Below, piece by piece: positions 9,570-21,940 of a stretch of DNA of 64,000 bases. Position 1 is the stretch's first letter. Every line of letters begins with the position of its first letter. Source of the stretch: Closterium sp. NIES-65. Its lineage: Eukaryota > Streptophyta > Zygnematophyceae > Desmidiales > Closteriaceae. The notes under the pieces are model-generated. The model was not told the origin of the DNA and ran no database searches. It saw only the letters and a program-made list of their open reading frames with translations. The stretch spans positions 434,001-498,000 of the forward strand of contig CANXME010000803.1 of the NCBI GenBank assembly GCA_948144175.1, read 5' to 3'. The translations under genes were made by a program, and so were the position numbers.

Positions 9570-10862
9570 TCAAATTAGACAACTTGAGTGTTTCCATGGT
9601 CCTTCTAACATCACAGGATGAGGCGCGAATGTGAGTTTCGACGCGAACATCATCACCCCCTCGAAAATGTCATGTGGCACCTCTCTGCCACTTGCAGCGG
9701 AAGATTCACTAGCGCGTGGCAACAGCGAAATAGTGGGAGGGGAGAAATCTCGGCAGATTTGAATTAAAACGAAGGAATGATGTTGAAGGACCTGCTGCAC
9801 CATGTGTGACTGAGTGAGGGTGATGGTGCGGCGTGCTCTGTCCCGGGTGATCTGCAAGCCAAGATAGCTCCGCAGCTCACCTAGGTCAGTGCAGGTGTGT
9901 CTCTCCTGCAGCTCCGCCTTACAAGGCCGGAGCCTTAGTGTCAGCAGTAGCAAAAACCAAGTCGTCAATGTACACAAGAACGTAGAACGGCGGCAGAGAA
10001 GTGTTTGTGCGTAGAAACAACGAAGGGTCAGCAGTCGAGGGAGCCAAGCCAAGAGCCGCAAGTGTAGTCCTCAGTGTGTCGTAGGCACTCGCGGGACGCC
10101 TGTCGTAGGCCGTAGACTGGTCGCCGAAGGCTCCACTGGGTACCCTCAGGAAATGACCCAGTCAAGCCACGTGGGCGGCACAACCAGATAGCCTCATGAA
10201 GGCTGCCCTACAGGAAGGCTGTCGAGAAGTCGAGGGAGTGCAGCTCGTAGTCGCGCTGTGCTGTAACGTGCAGTAGCACCCGAAGAGTGGTTATCTTCGG
10301 GGTGGGGGAGAAGGTCTGGAAGAAATCGACCCCCACATGCTGACTGAAGCCTCGTGCAACGTAACGCGCCTTGAAGGCAGGCGGAGAACCGACGGCCGCT
10401 TCACCCTGAAATTCCACATGCCATCGACTATGTTCGCCCCAGGTGGGGGAACCTCGTCGACGTAGGTGTCTGTGGACATTTAGGAAGCCATCTCTGCGTC
10501 CATGGCTATCTGCCACTGAGAGGAGTATGGACCCGTGATCGCCTTGCGTAAGTGCGCGGGGTCGGGATGTCCAGTGCATCCGGGTCTCCCTAAGGGCAAA
10601 GTAGCGTGGACGCGAGATGAGGTGCAGCGGCCACTAGGCACTCCAAATCAAACTGCCTATCCTCAAGAACGTAACAGCCAAAGGCAAGCTCACCCCCGAT
10701 GGACGGAGGACAGGAAGAGTAAAAAAGCAAGACTTGCAGCGTAGTCAAGGCGGCACGAGTGACGAGGGAAAAACGACGGGCTGGCGACGAGGGAAAGGCG
10801 GCCAGCTCACCGCCGCGCCCGTCGCAACGAGCGTCGTGCCGTGATTGGGTGGGCCCATTCAC
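9570..10862 (-). pseudogene. Copia pol remnant (RT part), frame-broken
   Basis: Reading down the - strand it carries PPSIGGELAFGCYVLEDRQF (near 10700), TYVDEVPPPGANIVDGMW and ARYVARGFSQHVGVDFFQTF (10290-10400), HSLDFSTAFL (10208), then a YVLVYIDDL-like stretch out of frame and RHTCTDLGELRSYLGLQI (near 9850). These follow the order of the intact copia RT at 33100-34000. At least three frame breaks occur and the RNase H end is missing or unrecognisable, so it is dead. Confidence 0.8.
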
Positions 10863-10892
10863 TTAGGTCAGGATCTTACAAGCTCAATACCA

Positions 10893-11125
10893 TGTCAACA
10901 AACGAACGTTAGCTAGCAGACGAGCCTAGGCTTTGTAGCCTAGGCCAAGCGGGTGTCGAGGAGTTTGTTCAAGGAGGTATGCTGAGAAAGAGTGGTTTCA
11001 CTATTGAATGTGAAGAACATATAGTGAACAAAAGGTGCACCACCAACAGAAATGCGCTATAACTACACTACAGCTTCAGCTACAGGCAGTTGTACACACA
11101 TATATATAAAATATATAATCTGACA
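10893..11125 (-). repeat. LTR of the - strand copia remnant, with primer site
   Basis: Ends are TGTCA...TGACA (233 bp). On the - strand it is followed by TGGTATTGAGC (initiator-tRNA-like primer site, 10882-10892) and a little further by GGGCCCACC, as in the other copia leaders. The pol remnant begins almost at once after this, so most of the leader, the gag region and the integrase are deleted. The right end abuts the host copia leader. Confidence 0.6.
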
Positions 11126-13705
11126 CTGCCCGCGCTGCAGCTGCTCCTAAGCTGCTGTTGCTTCCCGCGCCGAGCCGCCCTGCCCTGCCCGAGCTACGCC
11201 GCCCTGCCGAGCCGCCCAGCTGAGCCGCCCTACCGAGCTGCCCAGCCGAGCTGCCTTTGCTGCTGCACCTATTACTACTGCTGCTACTACTGCTGCTGCT
11301 ATTGCCTACTATGGCTACCATTTCGGTCCTTACTTTTGACGCGAAGGGTTGCCCTATTTAGTTTGACTGGTGGCTCGAGGATCTCCAGCTGTACCTGCAA
11401 AGCATTGCTAGGGACGACGTCTCACTGTTAGATGATACTACCGTTCCCTTCCCGCCCCTGATGAGTCAGCTGACCGTGTGGTTCGTTCGCCAGGCTCACG
11501 CGCGATGCTGTTGCTTGCCTTGCTGTCTGCAACACCCTCCCGCTAGATGAAAGGGCCCATTTTGGCCAGCTTATGACGCAGTAGTCGCTCGCTACTCCTC
11601 CCCCTCTACTGCTGCCCTACGTCGTCTCATGCTGCAATATCTCTTTCCTGATCTGTCGGACTTTCACACCATTGCAGATCTCATGACCTGCCTTCACTCA
11701 AGTGACACTCGCTATCGTGCCGCACTCAAGCCGGCTTTTGTAACTGCGAACCCGCCCCCAATGTACATCACTCTTTACTTCCTCGTCACTCGCCTCCCTA
11801 ACTCCCTCCGCGCCATTCGGGATCACTTCCTCGCCCTTGACCCCACCGAGCTCATGCTTGCCTCGCTAGAGAAGCATCTTAACAAGGCTGAGACTAGTGC
11901 CGTTGTTGTAGCTGCCTCTCGTGGCACTCCCCACTCCCCCTTCTTTGAGGGGTGTTCTCCCTCCCTTCTCGTACCCTTTGTTGCCTCTGGTGCTGCTGTT
12001 GACTTCCTTCGTGCTGAGGAGGTCGGTGCTGCATCTGCTCCTAGTGGGAGGCACCGCCGCGGCAAGGGCAAGCGGGGTAAGGGCGGTGGGGGTGGCGCTG
12101 GCGGGGGTGGTGGCGGTGGTCGTGGTGGGGGTGGAGGCGGTGGTACTGGCGGTGGAGGTGGCGTGGGTGGTGGAGGCGGTGGGGTGGGCGCAGGGGGCTC
12201 GGGTGGTGGTCGGGGTGGAGCTGGTAAGGGTGGAGGCTCTGGGGCGGTGATTGGGGGTGCAGCTCGTGGCGGCGGAGGCTCTGGGGGTGGACAGCAGCAG
12301 CAGACAGGCCAGCGGGAGACAATCACGCCCCAGCAGCTTCGTGAGTGGGCTGTCCAGCTTGGCTCCTCTAAGGGTAGTGGTCGTTGCCTGTATGTCAGGC
12401 GCACGGTTCCCCGGGCTGGCCACCCTTGCGGGAAGGTTGGGCACACTGAGTATTGTTGTTTCTTCCGTCTCAAAGATGCTTGGCGCACCGAGTACGGTGA
12501 TGATATGGAGATTCCCAACTGGTTAGGATTGCTAGCGAAGGGGGTGGATGCGTTTGCTCTTAATTTTGACAAGATCAATGCTGGCCTATATGCTATGTAT
12601 GCTGGTTCTGCTAGTGTTGAGGGTGACAGTTACTCGTGTGTACCTCGCGCTGCTGGTGTAGAGGCTACTGCTCTATGCGCTTGTGAGTCTGCTGCCACAG
12701 GTGCTACCCCTGCTGAGGCCTTGCACACCTTCGCACGCATTTCGCCACTTCTTCCGCGATTGCACCACAGTCACACCGCTCACAGTCATGCAGCCACCTA
12801 TCAGGTCAGGTGGCTGCGTTGAGTCAGTTAGCTGAGTGTTGTTCGTGTCGCCTTCTCACGCACCCATCTCTCCTCTGGCACCACGGTCTTGGTCACTCCT
12901 CCCTGCTGCGTCTGCGTGGCATGCACTCTCGTCTGCTTGTCTCTGGCCTCCCTAGGTCCCTGCCTCGCTCCCGCGCTCGCTCACACCTCCGTGCCTTCCC
13001 TGCGTCGAGAGGTGGCAGCGCGCCGCTCCTCACTCCTCCTCATTTTATCCTACCACTGCGCCTCTGTGTCCATGGACAGGACCAAGAGTGCTACTTTGTG
13101 CTGGTTGTTGACGACTACACGCGCTACACCACGGTCTTCCCCTTGTAGAGCAAGGCGGAAGTCCGCGGTGTTTTGATCCCCTTGATCCACACTGTTCATC
13201 GTCAGCTGAGCGCACGGTTTAAGCAGGACCTTCAGGTCCTACGACTACACTCTGACAGAGGCGATGAGTTCCTTGAGAACTTTTGTCGTTCAGGCTTCCG
13301 GAATCGTTACAGTAGAATGGGATTGCTGAGCATCGCATTGGCTTGATCATGGAGGTTGCTCGCACCTCCATGATCCATGCAGCTGCTCCCCATTTTCTGT
13401 GGCCGTCTGCAGTCCGATACGCCGTGCATCAGCTCAACCTCTAGCTCCGTGTCCCTCTGCCAGAGACCTTACCTACACTGCATTGGAAAGAGAAGGTTGG
13501 CGATGCGTCGGCGTTTTGTGTCAGGGGCTCGCTTGCCCTTGTCCGCGATCCTACCACTGGCAAACTCTCTCCTCACACTCTCCACCGCACCTTCCTTGGC
13601 TTTCCCGCCGACACCCCGCCCTGGCAGTTTTACCACCCTGCCTCGCACCACGTCCTGTCCTCCCAGAATGTCACCTTTGACAAGTCGGTTTGTTTCTACC
13701 GTCTC
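11126..13705 (+). pseudogene. Host copia, 5' piece: leader, gag, GAG-pre-integrase, integrase (decayed)
   Basis: After a GAGCCGCC-rich leader comes a gag of the copia type: FDWWLEDLQLYLQS near 11360, YDAVVARYSSPSTAALRRL near 11580, and PPPMYITLYFLVTRLPNSLR near 11750. A long Gly-rich tract (12070-12300), the motif TPQQLREW, DAWRTEYGDD, the pre-integrase WHHGLGHSSL (12880) and integrase fragments (YFVLVVDDYTRYTTVFPL, LRLHSDRG) follow. Several stops and frameshifts break it. It stops in ...FYRL at 13705, where the gypsy element is inserted. The next pieces are 27134-27147 and 59948-61051. Confidence 0.85.
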
Positions 13706-14084
13706 TGTGAGGATCTAAGATCGAGCTCAGAAAAGAGAATGAGAACTGAGTCGAATTGAATGATCACCTGGGTACAACACGAGGCTATATATAGGCTCGA
13801 CACAAGGCCCCGTAACCAGGTGTTACGCGAAGGTTCCGCGGGCCGCGTAGCGTCCCGAACGGATCCTTACCGAATTCGGTAGAAGGCAATTCGGTGGCAA
13901 CCGAAAAGGCCAGAATTCGGTGCACGCAACCTAGCTCGGTGCTATAACTATAATAAAATATAGGAAAGCACCTAGCCTAGGAAATCAAGCAATTCATGCA
14001 TGCATATGATTATCCTATGCTAGAAATAGCATGATAAAGTAGAGGCAAGCAAGCATAGCTGGAATAAGCCGTCGTACTCTCACA
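13706..14084 (-). repeat. Gypsy 3' LTR
   Basis: Partner of 26750-27128. It contains a TATA-like GCTATATATAGG on both strands. Confidence 0.93.
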
Positions 14085-14133
14085 CGTCCCCCCCTCAAAG
14101 CTGGGTGGCGTGAGATACACCCTGCTTGACAAG

Positions 14134-16260
14134 CTAGTCCTTGAGAGCACGGCGTGCGTTGCCCATATCAGCTTCTGCAACCCAACTGTCCTCACTGGGG
14201 TCGTATCCCTTCCAGCGTATCAGGAACTCGAGGGTCTTGCCGCCGCGGCGCCGATGAGAGAGAACGCGCTCGATCTCGTACTCGGGTTCATCCTGTACAA
14301 GAACAGGTGTAGGTGGCGGTAGCGACCGTCCCTGGAATTGTTGGTTGGGGTCCTTGTAGGGTTTCAGTAGCTGCACATGGAAAGCGTTGTGAAGCTTCCA
14401 AGTATCTGGTAAGCGCAAGCGGAATGTAACTGGTGTCACCTGTGCCTCAACAAGAAAAGGACCACAGAAGCTAGGCCGGAGTTTGGATGGGAGGTGAGAC
14501 ATGTTCAAGTTGCGCGTGTCAAGAAGCACCTGATCTCCGACTGCTACTGAGTGATCACGTTGCTGACGATCGGCATACTGCTTCTGGGATGTCTGCATCG
14601 TGGTGAGACGTCGCTGAGTCTTCTCCCATAGCTGCTGCATGGTGGTGACGAAGTCATGTGCAGCATGGACGTGTGACGGTGTGGTTGGCTGCTGTGGTGT
14701 GAGTGGTTCCCGTCCGTAACACAGGAAGAAAGGAGTTTTCCCTGTGGCCGCATGTGATGCGTTGTTGTAAGCGAACTCTAGGGTCGGTAACTGTGTGTCC
14801 CAGTGGCTGACGTCGTCCTTGCAAGCTGTGCGCAGTAACTGTTTAACCACTTGATTGAGTCGCTCTGTCTGTCCGTCAGTTTGGGGGTGGTATGCTGAAG
14901 ACATTGCAAGCTTTGTCCCCAACAGTCCCATGAGCTCCTTCCAGAACTTACTGGTGAATTTTGGGTCTCTGTCTGAGATGAGTGTAGCGGGGATGCCGTG
15001 GATGGTGATGATGCGGTCGAAGAAGAGGCGAGCAGTTGCTTCAGCTGTAGCTGTGGCGTTCGTCGCTATGAAGTGACCCATTTTGGAGAACTTATTGATG
15101 ACTACAACGATGGAATCGTGCCCCCGTGAGGTCGAAGGAAGTCCGGTGATGAAGTCGAGGCTAACGACCTGCCACGGCTGCTCCGGTACGGGTAGAGGCT
15201 GAAGTAACCCTGCTTTTTTCTGCTTGCTGCTCTTCATCCGCTGGCACGTGTCGCATGAGGTGACGAACTGCTGCACGTCTGCTGCCATCCCGGGCCAGTA
15301 GTAATACTTCGCTATCCCTGCTAACATCTTGTTGCTCCCGAAATGTCCCGCGTATGGTACGTCGTGAAACTCCTCCAATAGGATCTGCCGTAGCGGGGCA
15401 TAATTCGGTACCCAAATCTTTCCTGAACCCTTCCTTACAGCTAAGTCTTTCTCCCACTGTAATAGCTTCTTGGTCTGTGCTGTAGAAATCTCTGCGTCCA
15501 CGGAGTACCCATGTTGGAATAGACCCTTGAGCAGAGGGTTCATCCCGTCGAGCTGGATGCCTGCTACATGTCCGGGGCGGCTCAACGCGTCTGCCTTGTT
15601 GTGTAGCCCGGGTTTGTAGACGATGTCGTAGTGGAAGTGAGTTTCCAGGAAGTCCACCCACCGCACCTGTCGTCGTGAGAGCGTTGGCTGTGACTTCAGG
15701 TATTTGAGACTGCAGTGGTCAGTATAGACTGTAGTCTTGGCTCCCTCTAGGTAACACCTCCACGCCTTGAAGGCTATGACTATCGCTAAGGCTTCCTTGT
15801 CATGGATGGGGTAGTTCAGTTCTGCTCCGTGTAGCTTCTTACTGAGGTAGGCGATGGGCTGCAAACCGCGTCCGTGATCCTGCATCAGTACTGCTCCGAC
15901 TGCTTGGTCACTAGCGTCTGCTTCCACCACGTAGTCCTTGTCTGGATCTGGCAAGATGAGTACTGGCGCTGTAGTCATTGCTGTCTGTAGCTGCTCCATG
16001 GCTTGCTGATGAGGGGTATCCCATTTGTAGGGCGTATCCTTTTTTAGTAGGTCGGTCAGTGGCGCTGCTATCTTAGCGTACTGCGGCACGAACGTGTTGT
16101 AGTAGTTGGCGAAGCCTAGGAACTGCTGCAACTCCTTCACGTTCTTCGGTACTTTCCACTTCTTGACGGCTTCGATCTTCCGCGGGTCCACGTGTACGCC
16201 CTTGGCACTCACCATGTGCCCGAGAAACTGCACCTTCTTCAGGGCGAAGTCGCTCTTCGG
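14134..16260 (-). pseudogene. Gypsy pol 3' half: RNase H, integrase, chromodomain
   Basis: The - strand frame starts inside RT just after the palm (DFALKKVQFLGHMVS) and is open to the stop at 14134. RNase H: VEADASDQAVGAVL and YTDHCSLKYL. Integrase: zinc-binding H..H..C..C ending CDTCQRMKS, core DFITGLPSTSRG, ISDRDPKF and YHPQTDGQTERL. The C-terminus is a chromodomain (EYEIERVLSHRRR, LIRWKGYDPSEDSW), marking a chromovirus; chromodomains of this type bind modified histone H3. The half is uninterrupted, but it is cut from the rest of RT, so no complete pol can be made. Confidence 0.93.
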
Positions 16261-17460
16261 CTAGACTGAACTACGTCGCGGTGTTCGGTCCACGCTCACC
16301 GCACCATGCGGAGATAACTGCTGCAACGGGAGCTAGACTACGGGCTAGGCACGTGTGCTCGTGTGATCTCTGCGTTCGTTCACTTAGTCATTTCCTTGTG
16401 TTTACGCTTCTTGCTAGTTCACGGGGAGAATTGGCAAGAGGTTTTTTTACTAGGAAAACATGACAACAATGATCCAATGAAGTTGGCAATGCAAGACTAC
16501 ATCAGAGCTAGCATTCAGGTCGGCCAACTGCCTGCGCAGCTTGGTTGACCGCGTTCCAGCACGACTTGGTCGACCGCACTCCAGCAAGGCAAGGTCGACG
16601 GCGTGCCAACGTCGCAGGTTGATGGCGTACTAGCATTGCTCACGCAGGATAGCAGTGCACCCGCTTTGCAGGTGCGCGCAGATGATTGGCGTGCAGAGTC
16701 TCGTCACCTGCACAGCGCACACACCACGTCAACCTCGAGCTGACGACTGCCTCTGATCCGCCACGACGACCTCGGGATACCACCACCGAGGTCGGTCTCG
16801 CCAACTTCGCCTGGGCGACCGTCGCACTCCTCCGCAGCACTTCGTCACCCAGGTAACCTGGTCGACCGGGCAACCACATCGACCAGCAGCTCCCGTACGT
16901 GCACGTCAACCTCCCAAGTCGACGACCACCTCCATGTCGACCTCACCAGGACGACCACGCCCCTCGGTCGACCTCCTCCAGGTCAACGTCCCTTCTGGTT
17001 GACCAGCTCCACGTCGACCAGCACTAAGTCAGCCAGCGCAGTTGTCGGCCGACCACCCACGTCGGCCACCCGAAGTCGGCGTCACGAAGTTGACGCCCCG
17101 CTACTCGACGCCCAACTGCTCGTCGTCCTGAGTCGAGGTCGACGTCGGCCCCTCCTTCGTCGACCACCAGGTTCAGTCGACCACCCGCAGGTAGACCAGC
17201 AGTCCATCAGCCGACCACCGAAGTCGGCTTCCCCAAGTTGACGTCACCAAGTTGACGTCCTCCGTAGGTCGACTCCTAAGTCGACCTCCCTGAAGTTGGC
17301 GCCACCCTGAAGTCGGCGCCCGTGCAGTGGTCCCCGTGCAGGTCGACCTCCTCGTCAACCAGCTCACCCATTGCTGCAGGTCGGCTGCTCCCCTCACACC
17401 CGACCACGATGTCGGCTCCGCCCAAGCGAGGACGGGGCCAACACACAACTCCCGTTGACA
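16261..17460 (-). repeat. 3' LTR (1.2 kb) of the nested copia
   Basis: It is dense in GTCGAC, CGACC and AAGTCGG motifs spaced irregularly by 8-20 bp. I counted about 27 differences from 22816-24015, mostly C/T. Confidence 0.85.
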
Positions 17461-17592
17461 CTCCCCTGCCGCGTTCACACTTGGGCACCCAGCTCACACG
17501 GCAGTACAGCTCCGAGAATAGCCCGTCGGCGTGCACCCAACACACAGCACGCCGGTCACCGCACCAGCCATGCAAGAGGGCATGGCACCTAC

Positions 17593-19196
17593 TGCTGCAC
17601 GTCGTTATCGCCGTCGCCCACGTCGGCCAAGCGCACCTGGCCGATTGCGACGGAGCACCGGTTGAAGGTCGGATAGTGCAGCGCCTTCGTCAGGAAGTCG
17701 GCTGGCTGCTCAGCAGTCGGGATGTACTGCAGCGAGAACTTCCCGCGCTTCACCACGTGCTACAGCCAGGCCTGTCGCCGCTCCATGTGCTTGAGGTTAC
17801 CCGTCAACCCCATGCCCTCAGCGACTGTGATAGCCGACTTGTTGTCCACTCGCAGGACAGTTGGCTTCCCGGCGTCCAGCTGCCGGAACTCCGCAAGAAG
17901 GAAGCGAAGGCGGCGTCCCTCCTTGCCAGCTTCAGTGGCCGCAACGTACTCCGACTCGGTCGACGACAGCGTCGCGCACTTGATGCGCTGGCTCGACCAG
18001 GAGACCGCGGCCCCACCGTAGACGAACACGTACCCACCCGTGCTCGTCCTGTTCTGCTTGTCACCGGCATCATCGGCGTCCACGTAGCCGACCAGCTCCA
18101 GCGACTCAGGTCCACCGCCGAACTCCAGGGCGGTGTCGCGTGTGTTGGTGAGGTAGGCGAGGCAGCGGTCGAACTCGTGCCAGTGCTGGTCGCTCCTCAC
18201 CGTGAGGCCGCTCCCCAGCTTGCTGCAGGCAAAGGCGATGTCCGGCCTCGTCGTTGTCGCCGCGAACTGCAACGAGCCGACCTTCTGCCGGTACTCCTCT
18301 TCCTGGCGTTCCTGCGCCTCCTCGTCGTCGAAGGTGAGCTCGGCGTAGGCGTCGACCGAGACCGGCGTCTTCAGGGTGCGCCCGGTCTGCTCCTCGTCGA
18401 TGAAGCGCCTACGCAGCCTGTCGGTGTAGCCCTGCTGGTGCAGCCACAGCTTCCCCGCCGACCTGTCGCGCACGATCTCCAGCCCGAGGTACTTCTGCAC
18501 CGGCGAGATCTCGCGCAGCTCGAAGGCGGCTTCCAGCAGCTCCTTCAGCTCCTTCAGCATCGCGGCGCTGCTGCTGGCGGCAAGTAGGTCGTCGACGTAG
18601 ACCAGCACCCAGCAGGCCACTCCGTCCTTTCCGACCTTGAAGTAGAGAGCCTCGTCGACCTGGCTCTTCTTCCACCCGGCGCCGACCAGCATATTGTTGA
18701 GCGCCAAGTACCACAACAACGGCGACTGCTTCAGCCCGTACAGGCTCTTCAGCAGCTTGTACACCTGGCCGGATCCGTCGTTCAAGTAGTCCGGCTGGGA
18801 CATGTACAGCACCTGATCGAGCTTGCTCTGCAGGAAGGCGTTCTTCATGTCGAGCTGCATCAGGTTAAGGTCGAGGACGGCGACGATGCTGAGGAAGATC
18901 CTCAGCGTGATGAGCTGCCCAACGGCGCGAACGTCTCGTCGTAGTCGGCGCCGTACACCTGTGTGAAGCCCTTCACGACCAGCCTCGCCTTCTTGCGCTC
19001 GACGGTGTCGTCGACGTGGTACTTCGTCGTCAACACCCACCGGTTCTTCATGACGTTCACTCCCGGCGGGCGTTCGACCAGCTCCCACGTTCCCATGTTG
19101 AGGAGGCTGCGAATCTCCTCCTCCATGGTGGCCTTCACCGCCGGGCCCTTCCAGCTCGCCAACGCCTCCTTCACCGTCATCGTCGAGATGTCCCAA
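17593..19196 (-). pseudogene. Nested copia RT and RNase H
   Basis: RT: LDLNLMQLDMKNAFLQS, SLYGLKQSPLLW and the catalytic YVDDLLA. RNase H: GYVDADDAGDKQNRTSTGGY, LSSTESEYVAA and DNKSAI. A frame change near 18920 separates it from the preceding frame (DETFAP). An in-frame TAG at 17760 replaces the expected Gln codon in QAWLQHVVKRG; downstream the frame resumes (QYIPTAEQPADFLTKAL) to about 17593. Confidence 0.88.
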
Positions 19197-19552
19197 CGGT
19201 GCTCGGGGTCGGCTAGCATGTCGGGGTCGAGCTCTGGAAACTCCTCATCCTCCTCGGCGTCGTCGTACAGCAGGTCGTCGGCCTCACCGTCCACGTCGTA
19301 CACCGTGGTGAAGGCAGCGGGGACGAAGAAGTCAGGCGGCCTCCGAAGTCGGCCTGAACGCCGTGGTCCTGGCTGGACCTCCTCGGCGTCCCGTCCATCG
19401 TCGCTGTTGTCGCTGCCCTCGGCGTCCTGCTGCTCCTCACCCGGCGTCCCAGCCGACTTCTCCCCTGTGGTCGGCGTCCCAGCCGACTTCTCCCCTATGG
19501 TCGGCTCCCCTGCCGACTGCCCGGTCGCCGACTGCTCCTTGGTCGGCGTCAC
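18902..19552 (-). pseudogene. Nested copia integrase-RT linker and RT start
   Basis: It begins in an acidic, Ser/Thr-rich linker with three GTPTTGEKSA-like repeats (TIGEKSAG, TTGEKSAG). RT then starts: TMEEEIRSLLNMGTWELV, NRWVLTTKYHVDD, KARLVVKGFTQVYGADYDE. It ends by frameshift at about 18915. It is in the same frame as 19577-21913, separated only by a TAG stop. Confidence 0.85.
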
Positions 19553-19576
19553 TGCTGCCTGCTCCTTTGTCGGCCG

Positions 19577-21913
19577 CTAGTCCTCGACCTGCTTCTCGAC
19601 CTGCTCCTCCCCTGTCGACGTCGACTGCAATCCCACGTTGACCTGCCGCTCGTCACGTCGGCCACCGGCGATGCACTTGGCCGAAGGCGACGTCCCACTA
19701 CTCCCCTCATCGCCGGAGGCCGACACCGAGGTCAGCCCACGCAGGTCGGCCACGAGGGGAGGGGCAGGGGTCGGAGGGGGAGGGGTAGGGGGGCGGACGT
19801 CCTCGACGTCCTCAATAGTAAGCTCACCGACCTCGGCAAGCAGTGGCAGCGTCGCCGACGAGGTGTGAGAGGGCGGGGTGGGCAACGAGCGGTCGGACAC
19901 CGACCCGTACTTCGTCTTCCACTCGGCCAGCGACATCTCCTCGTAGAACACCACGTCCGACGTGGTGACCACCCGGTCGGTGTCGACGTCGAGGAGCTCC
20001 CAGCCCTTGCTCGCCGCTGACACGCCAAGGTGCAGGCCCCACCTGGCCTTCGGCTGCAGCTTCCCACCACGCTGCTGCTCGGGGACTAAGAACTGCGCCA
20101 TGCAGCCCCACACCCGCGCCAGCGACAAGTCGGGCTTCTTCCCGGTCAGCAGCTGGTACGGCGTCGTCCCCGGCGGCAGCGCCGACCTCTCAAGGCAGTT
20201 GCGGACCCAGACGGCCTGCCGGAGAGCGAGGTGCCACCAGTGGTGCTGCACGCCCATGTGCAGCAGCATTGTCCGCACCGACTCCACCACCGTCCTCATC
20301 TCCCGCTCCGCCATGCCGTTCTGCTGCAGGGTGTATGGGCAGGTTAGGTCGTGGACGATCCCCTTGCCGTTCACGAAGTCGGTGAACTGCTTCCCGAGGA
20401 ACTCCCCTCCCCGGTCAGAGCGCAGCATCAACACCGACTTCTTCGTCTGCCGCTCAGCCACTGCCAGCCACTGCACGAACACCGGCAACGCATCTGACTT
20501 CTTGGTGACCGGCTTCACCCACACGTAGCGGGTCTTGCGGTCCTTCAGCAACAAGAAGTACAGGCTGCCATCCTTGGCAGCCACGCGGAACGGCCCGCAC
20601 AGGTCGATGTGCACGACGGCCAGCACGTCGTCGGCGTCGGAGCCTTGGTCGCGGAAGGTGTGCCGCGCCAGCTTCCCGCCGACGCACGAGACACACGGTG
20701 AGTCGGCACCCGTCGCCGACTTGAGGTCCAGCCCAATGGCGACCTCGTTCTTCGCCGAGCTCCTGATGGTGTCCATGCCGACGTGCGCAAGTCTAGCATG
20801 CATCCTGTCCGGCGTCGACTTCGTTTTCGAGACGATCGCCCGCAGGGCGACAACCTCCGTTGTGGGCGACGCCGACCTCGTTGAGCAGGGACACATGTCA
20901 GTGCAGAGGACACGCTCGGAGTACGTCGCCCGACCGAGCACCATTCCGGCTGCAGAGACGAGCATCAGTCCGTCTCCGTCCTCCTGCAGCTTCACGCCGT
21001 GCTCCTTCAGCTGGCCGGACGACAGCAGGTTGGCCCGCACACCCGGGACATACAGTACGTCGGGGATGAGTACCTGCTTCCCTGCCTCCCCTTGTAGGGC
21101 GACGGTGCCACGGCCTTGGACGTCCTGCAGCGCCCCATTGAAGCCGCGCACATGCCTGATGGCGCCGCTCGGCTGCAGGTCGACGAATGCTTCCTTCGTC
21201 CCCATCAGGTGGTGGGAGCAACCGCTGTCGAGCAGGACCACCACCGGGTTCGCCTGTACCGCTGCCGCCACCGCCTGGAAGTCCTCTCCAGCCTCCGGCG
21301 CCAGCGAGACGGTCGGCTCCACGACGCCGACCAGTGAGCACGACGCCGTCTTGTCATCCCGCGCCTTGCCGCCAGGAGGGGAGTCGGCGTCCTTCGCCGA
21401 AGTCGACGTCTTGGTCGACTGCTTCTCCTTGCGCGGCCGGTTTCCTCCTCGACAACGATGACAACTGCTCGACCTCCCGCGGCCGCCCTTGTCGTCGTCG
21501 TCGGAGTCACTTCGGTCGGGACACTCGAAGGAGAGTTGATTGGGGCTGTGGCAGATCCAGCACTCCCGACGTCGACCTCCTCCTCCTTGACCGCCGTCCT
21601 TGGTCGACTTCTTCTCGACCTCCTTGGTCGACTTCCAGCCACCGCTCCCGCCGCCACCAGACTGTCCGCGCTGTCCTGGTCGGCCTCCTTGCTTCGCCGG
21701 GGCGACGAAGTTGGCCTGCGCCAAGAGTTCCTGTGACCGCTCAGCCTCCTGCATCGCCTCGTCCTGCAGGATGTACGAGGTCAGGTTGTCCTCGTTGAGC
21801 GTCGCCCTTGTGCTCGGCGCCATGGACAGCCGCTTCAGGAGGTTATAGCTGCTAGAAAGTCCCTGCATGACATGGGTGATGTACGACGCCGTGGAGTACT
21901 GCGCGCCGGCCAT
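19577..21913 (-). pseudogene. Nested copia gag zinc knuckle, protease and integrase
   Basis: Gag: LTSYILQDEAMQEAERSQEL and a CCHC knuckle CWICHSPNQLSFECP. Protease: VVLLDSGCSHHL. GAG-pre-integrase: MHARLAHVGMDTI. Integrase: HIDLCGPFRVAAKDGS, LRSDRGGEFLGKQF, QQNGMAEREMRTVV, LLTGKKPDLSLARVWGC. It is open over 778 codons and ends at TAG (19577). Confidence 0.9.
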
Positions 21914-21940
21914 CCTGATAGTGGCGAAAATTCGCCGGGC

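Noticed and set aside
11823..12578. Pro-rich - strand ORF across the Gly-rich part of the host copia gag
   Set aside because: Complement of a GGTGGN repeat; the + strand has clear copia gag motifs.
19962..21461. Long + strand ORFs (188 and 308 codons) across the nested copia
   Set aside because: They are antisense to well-supported gag/protease/integrase motifs and have no domain of their own.
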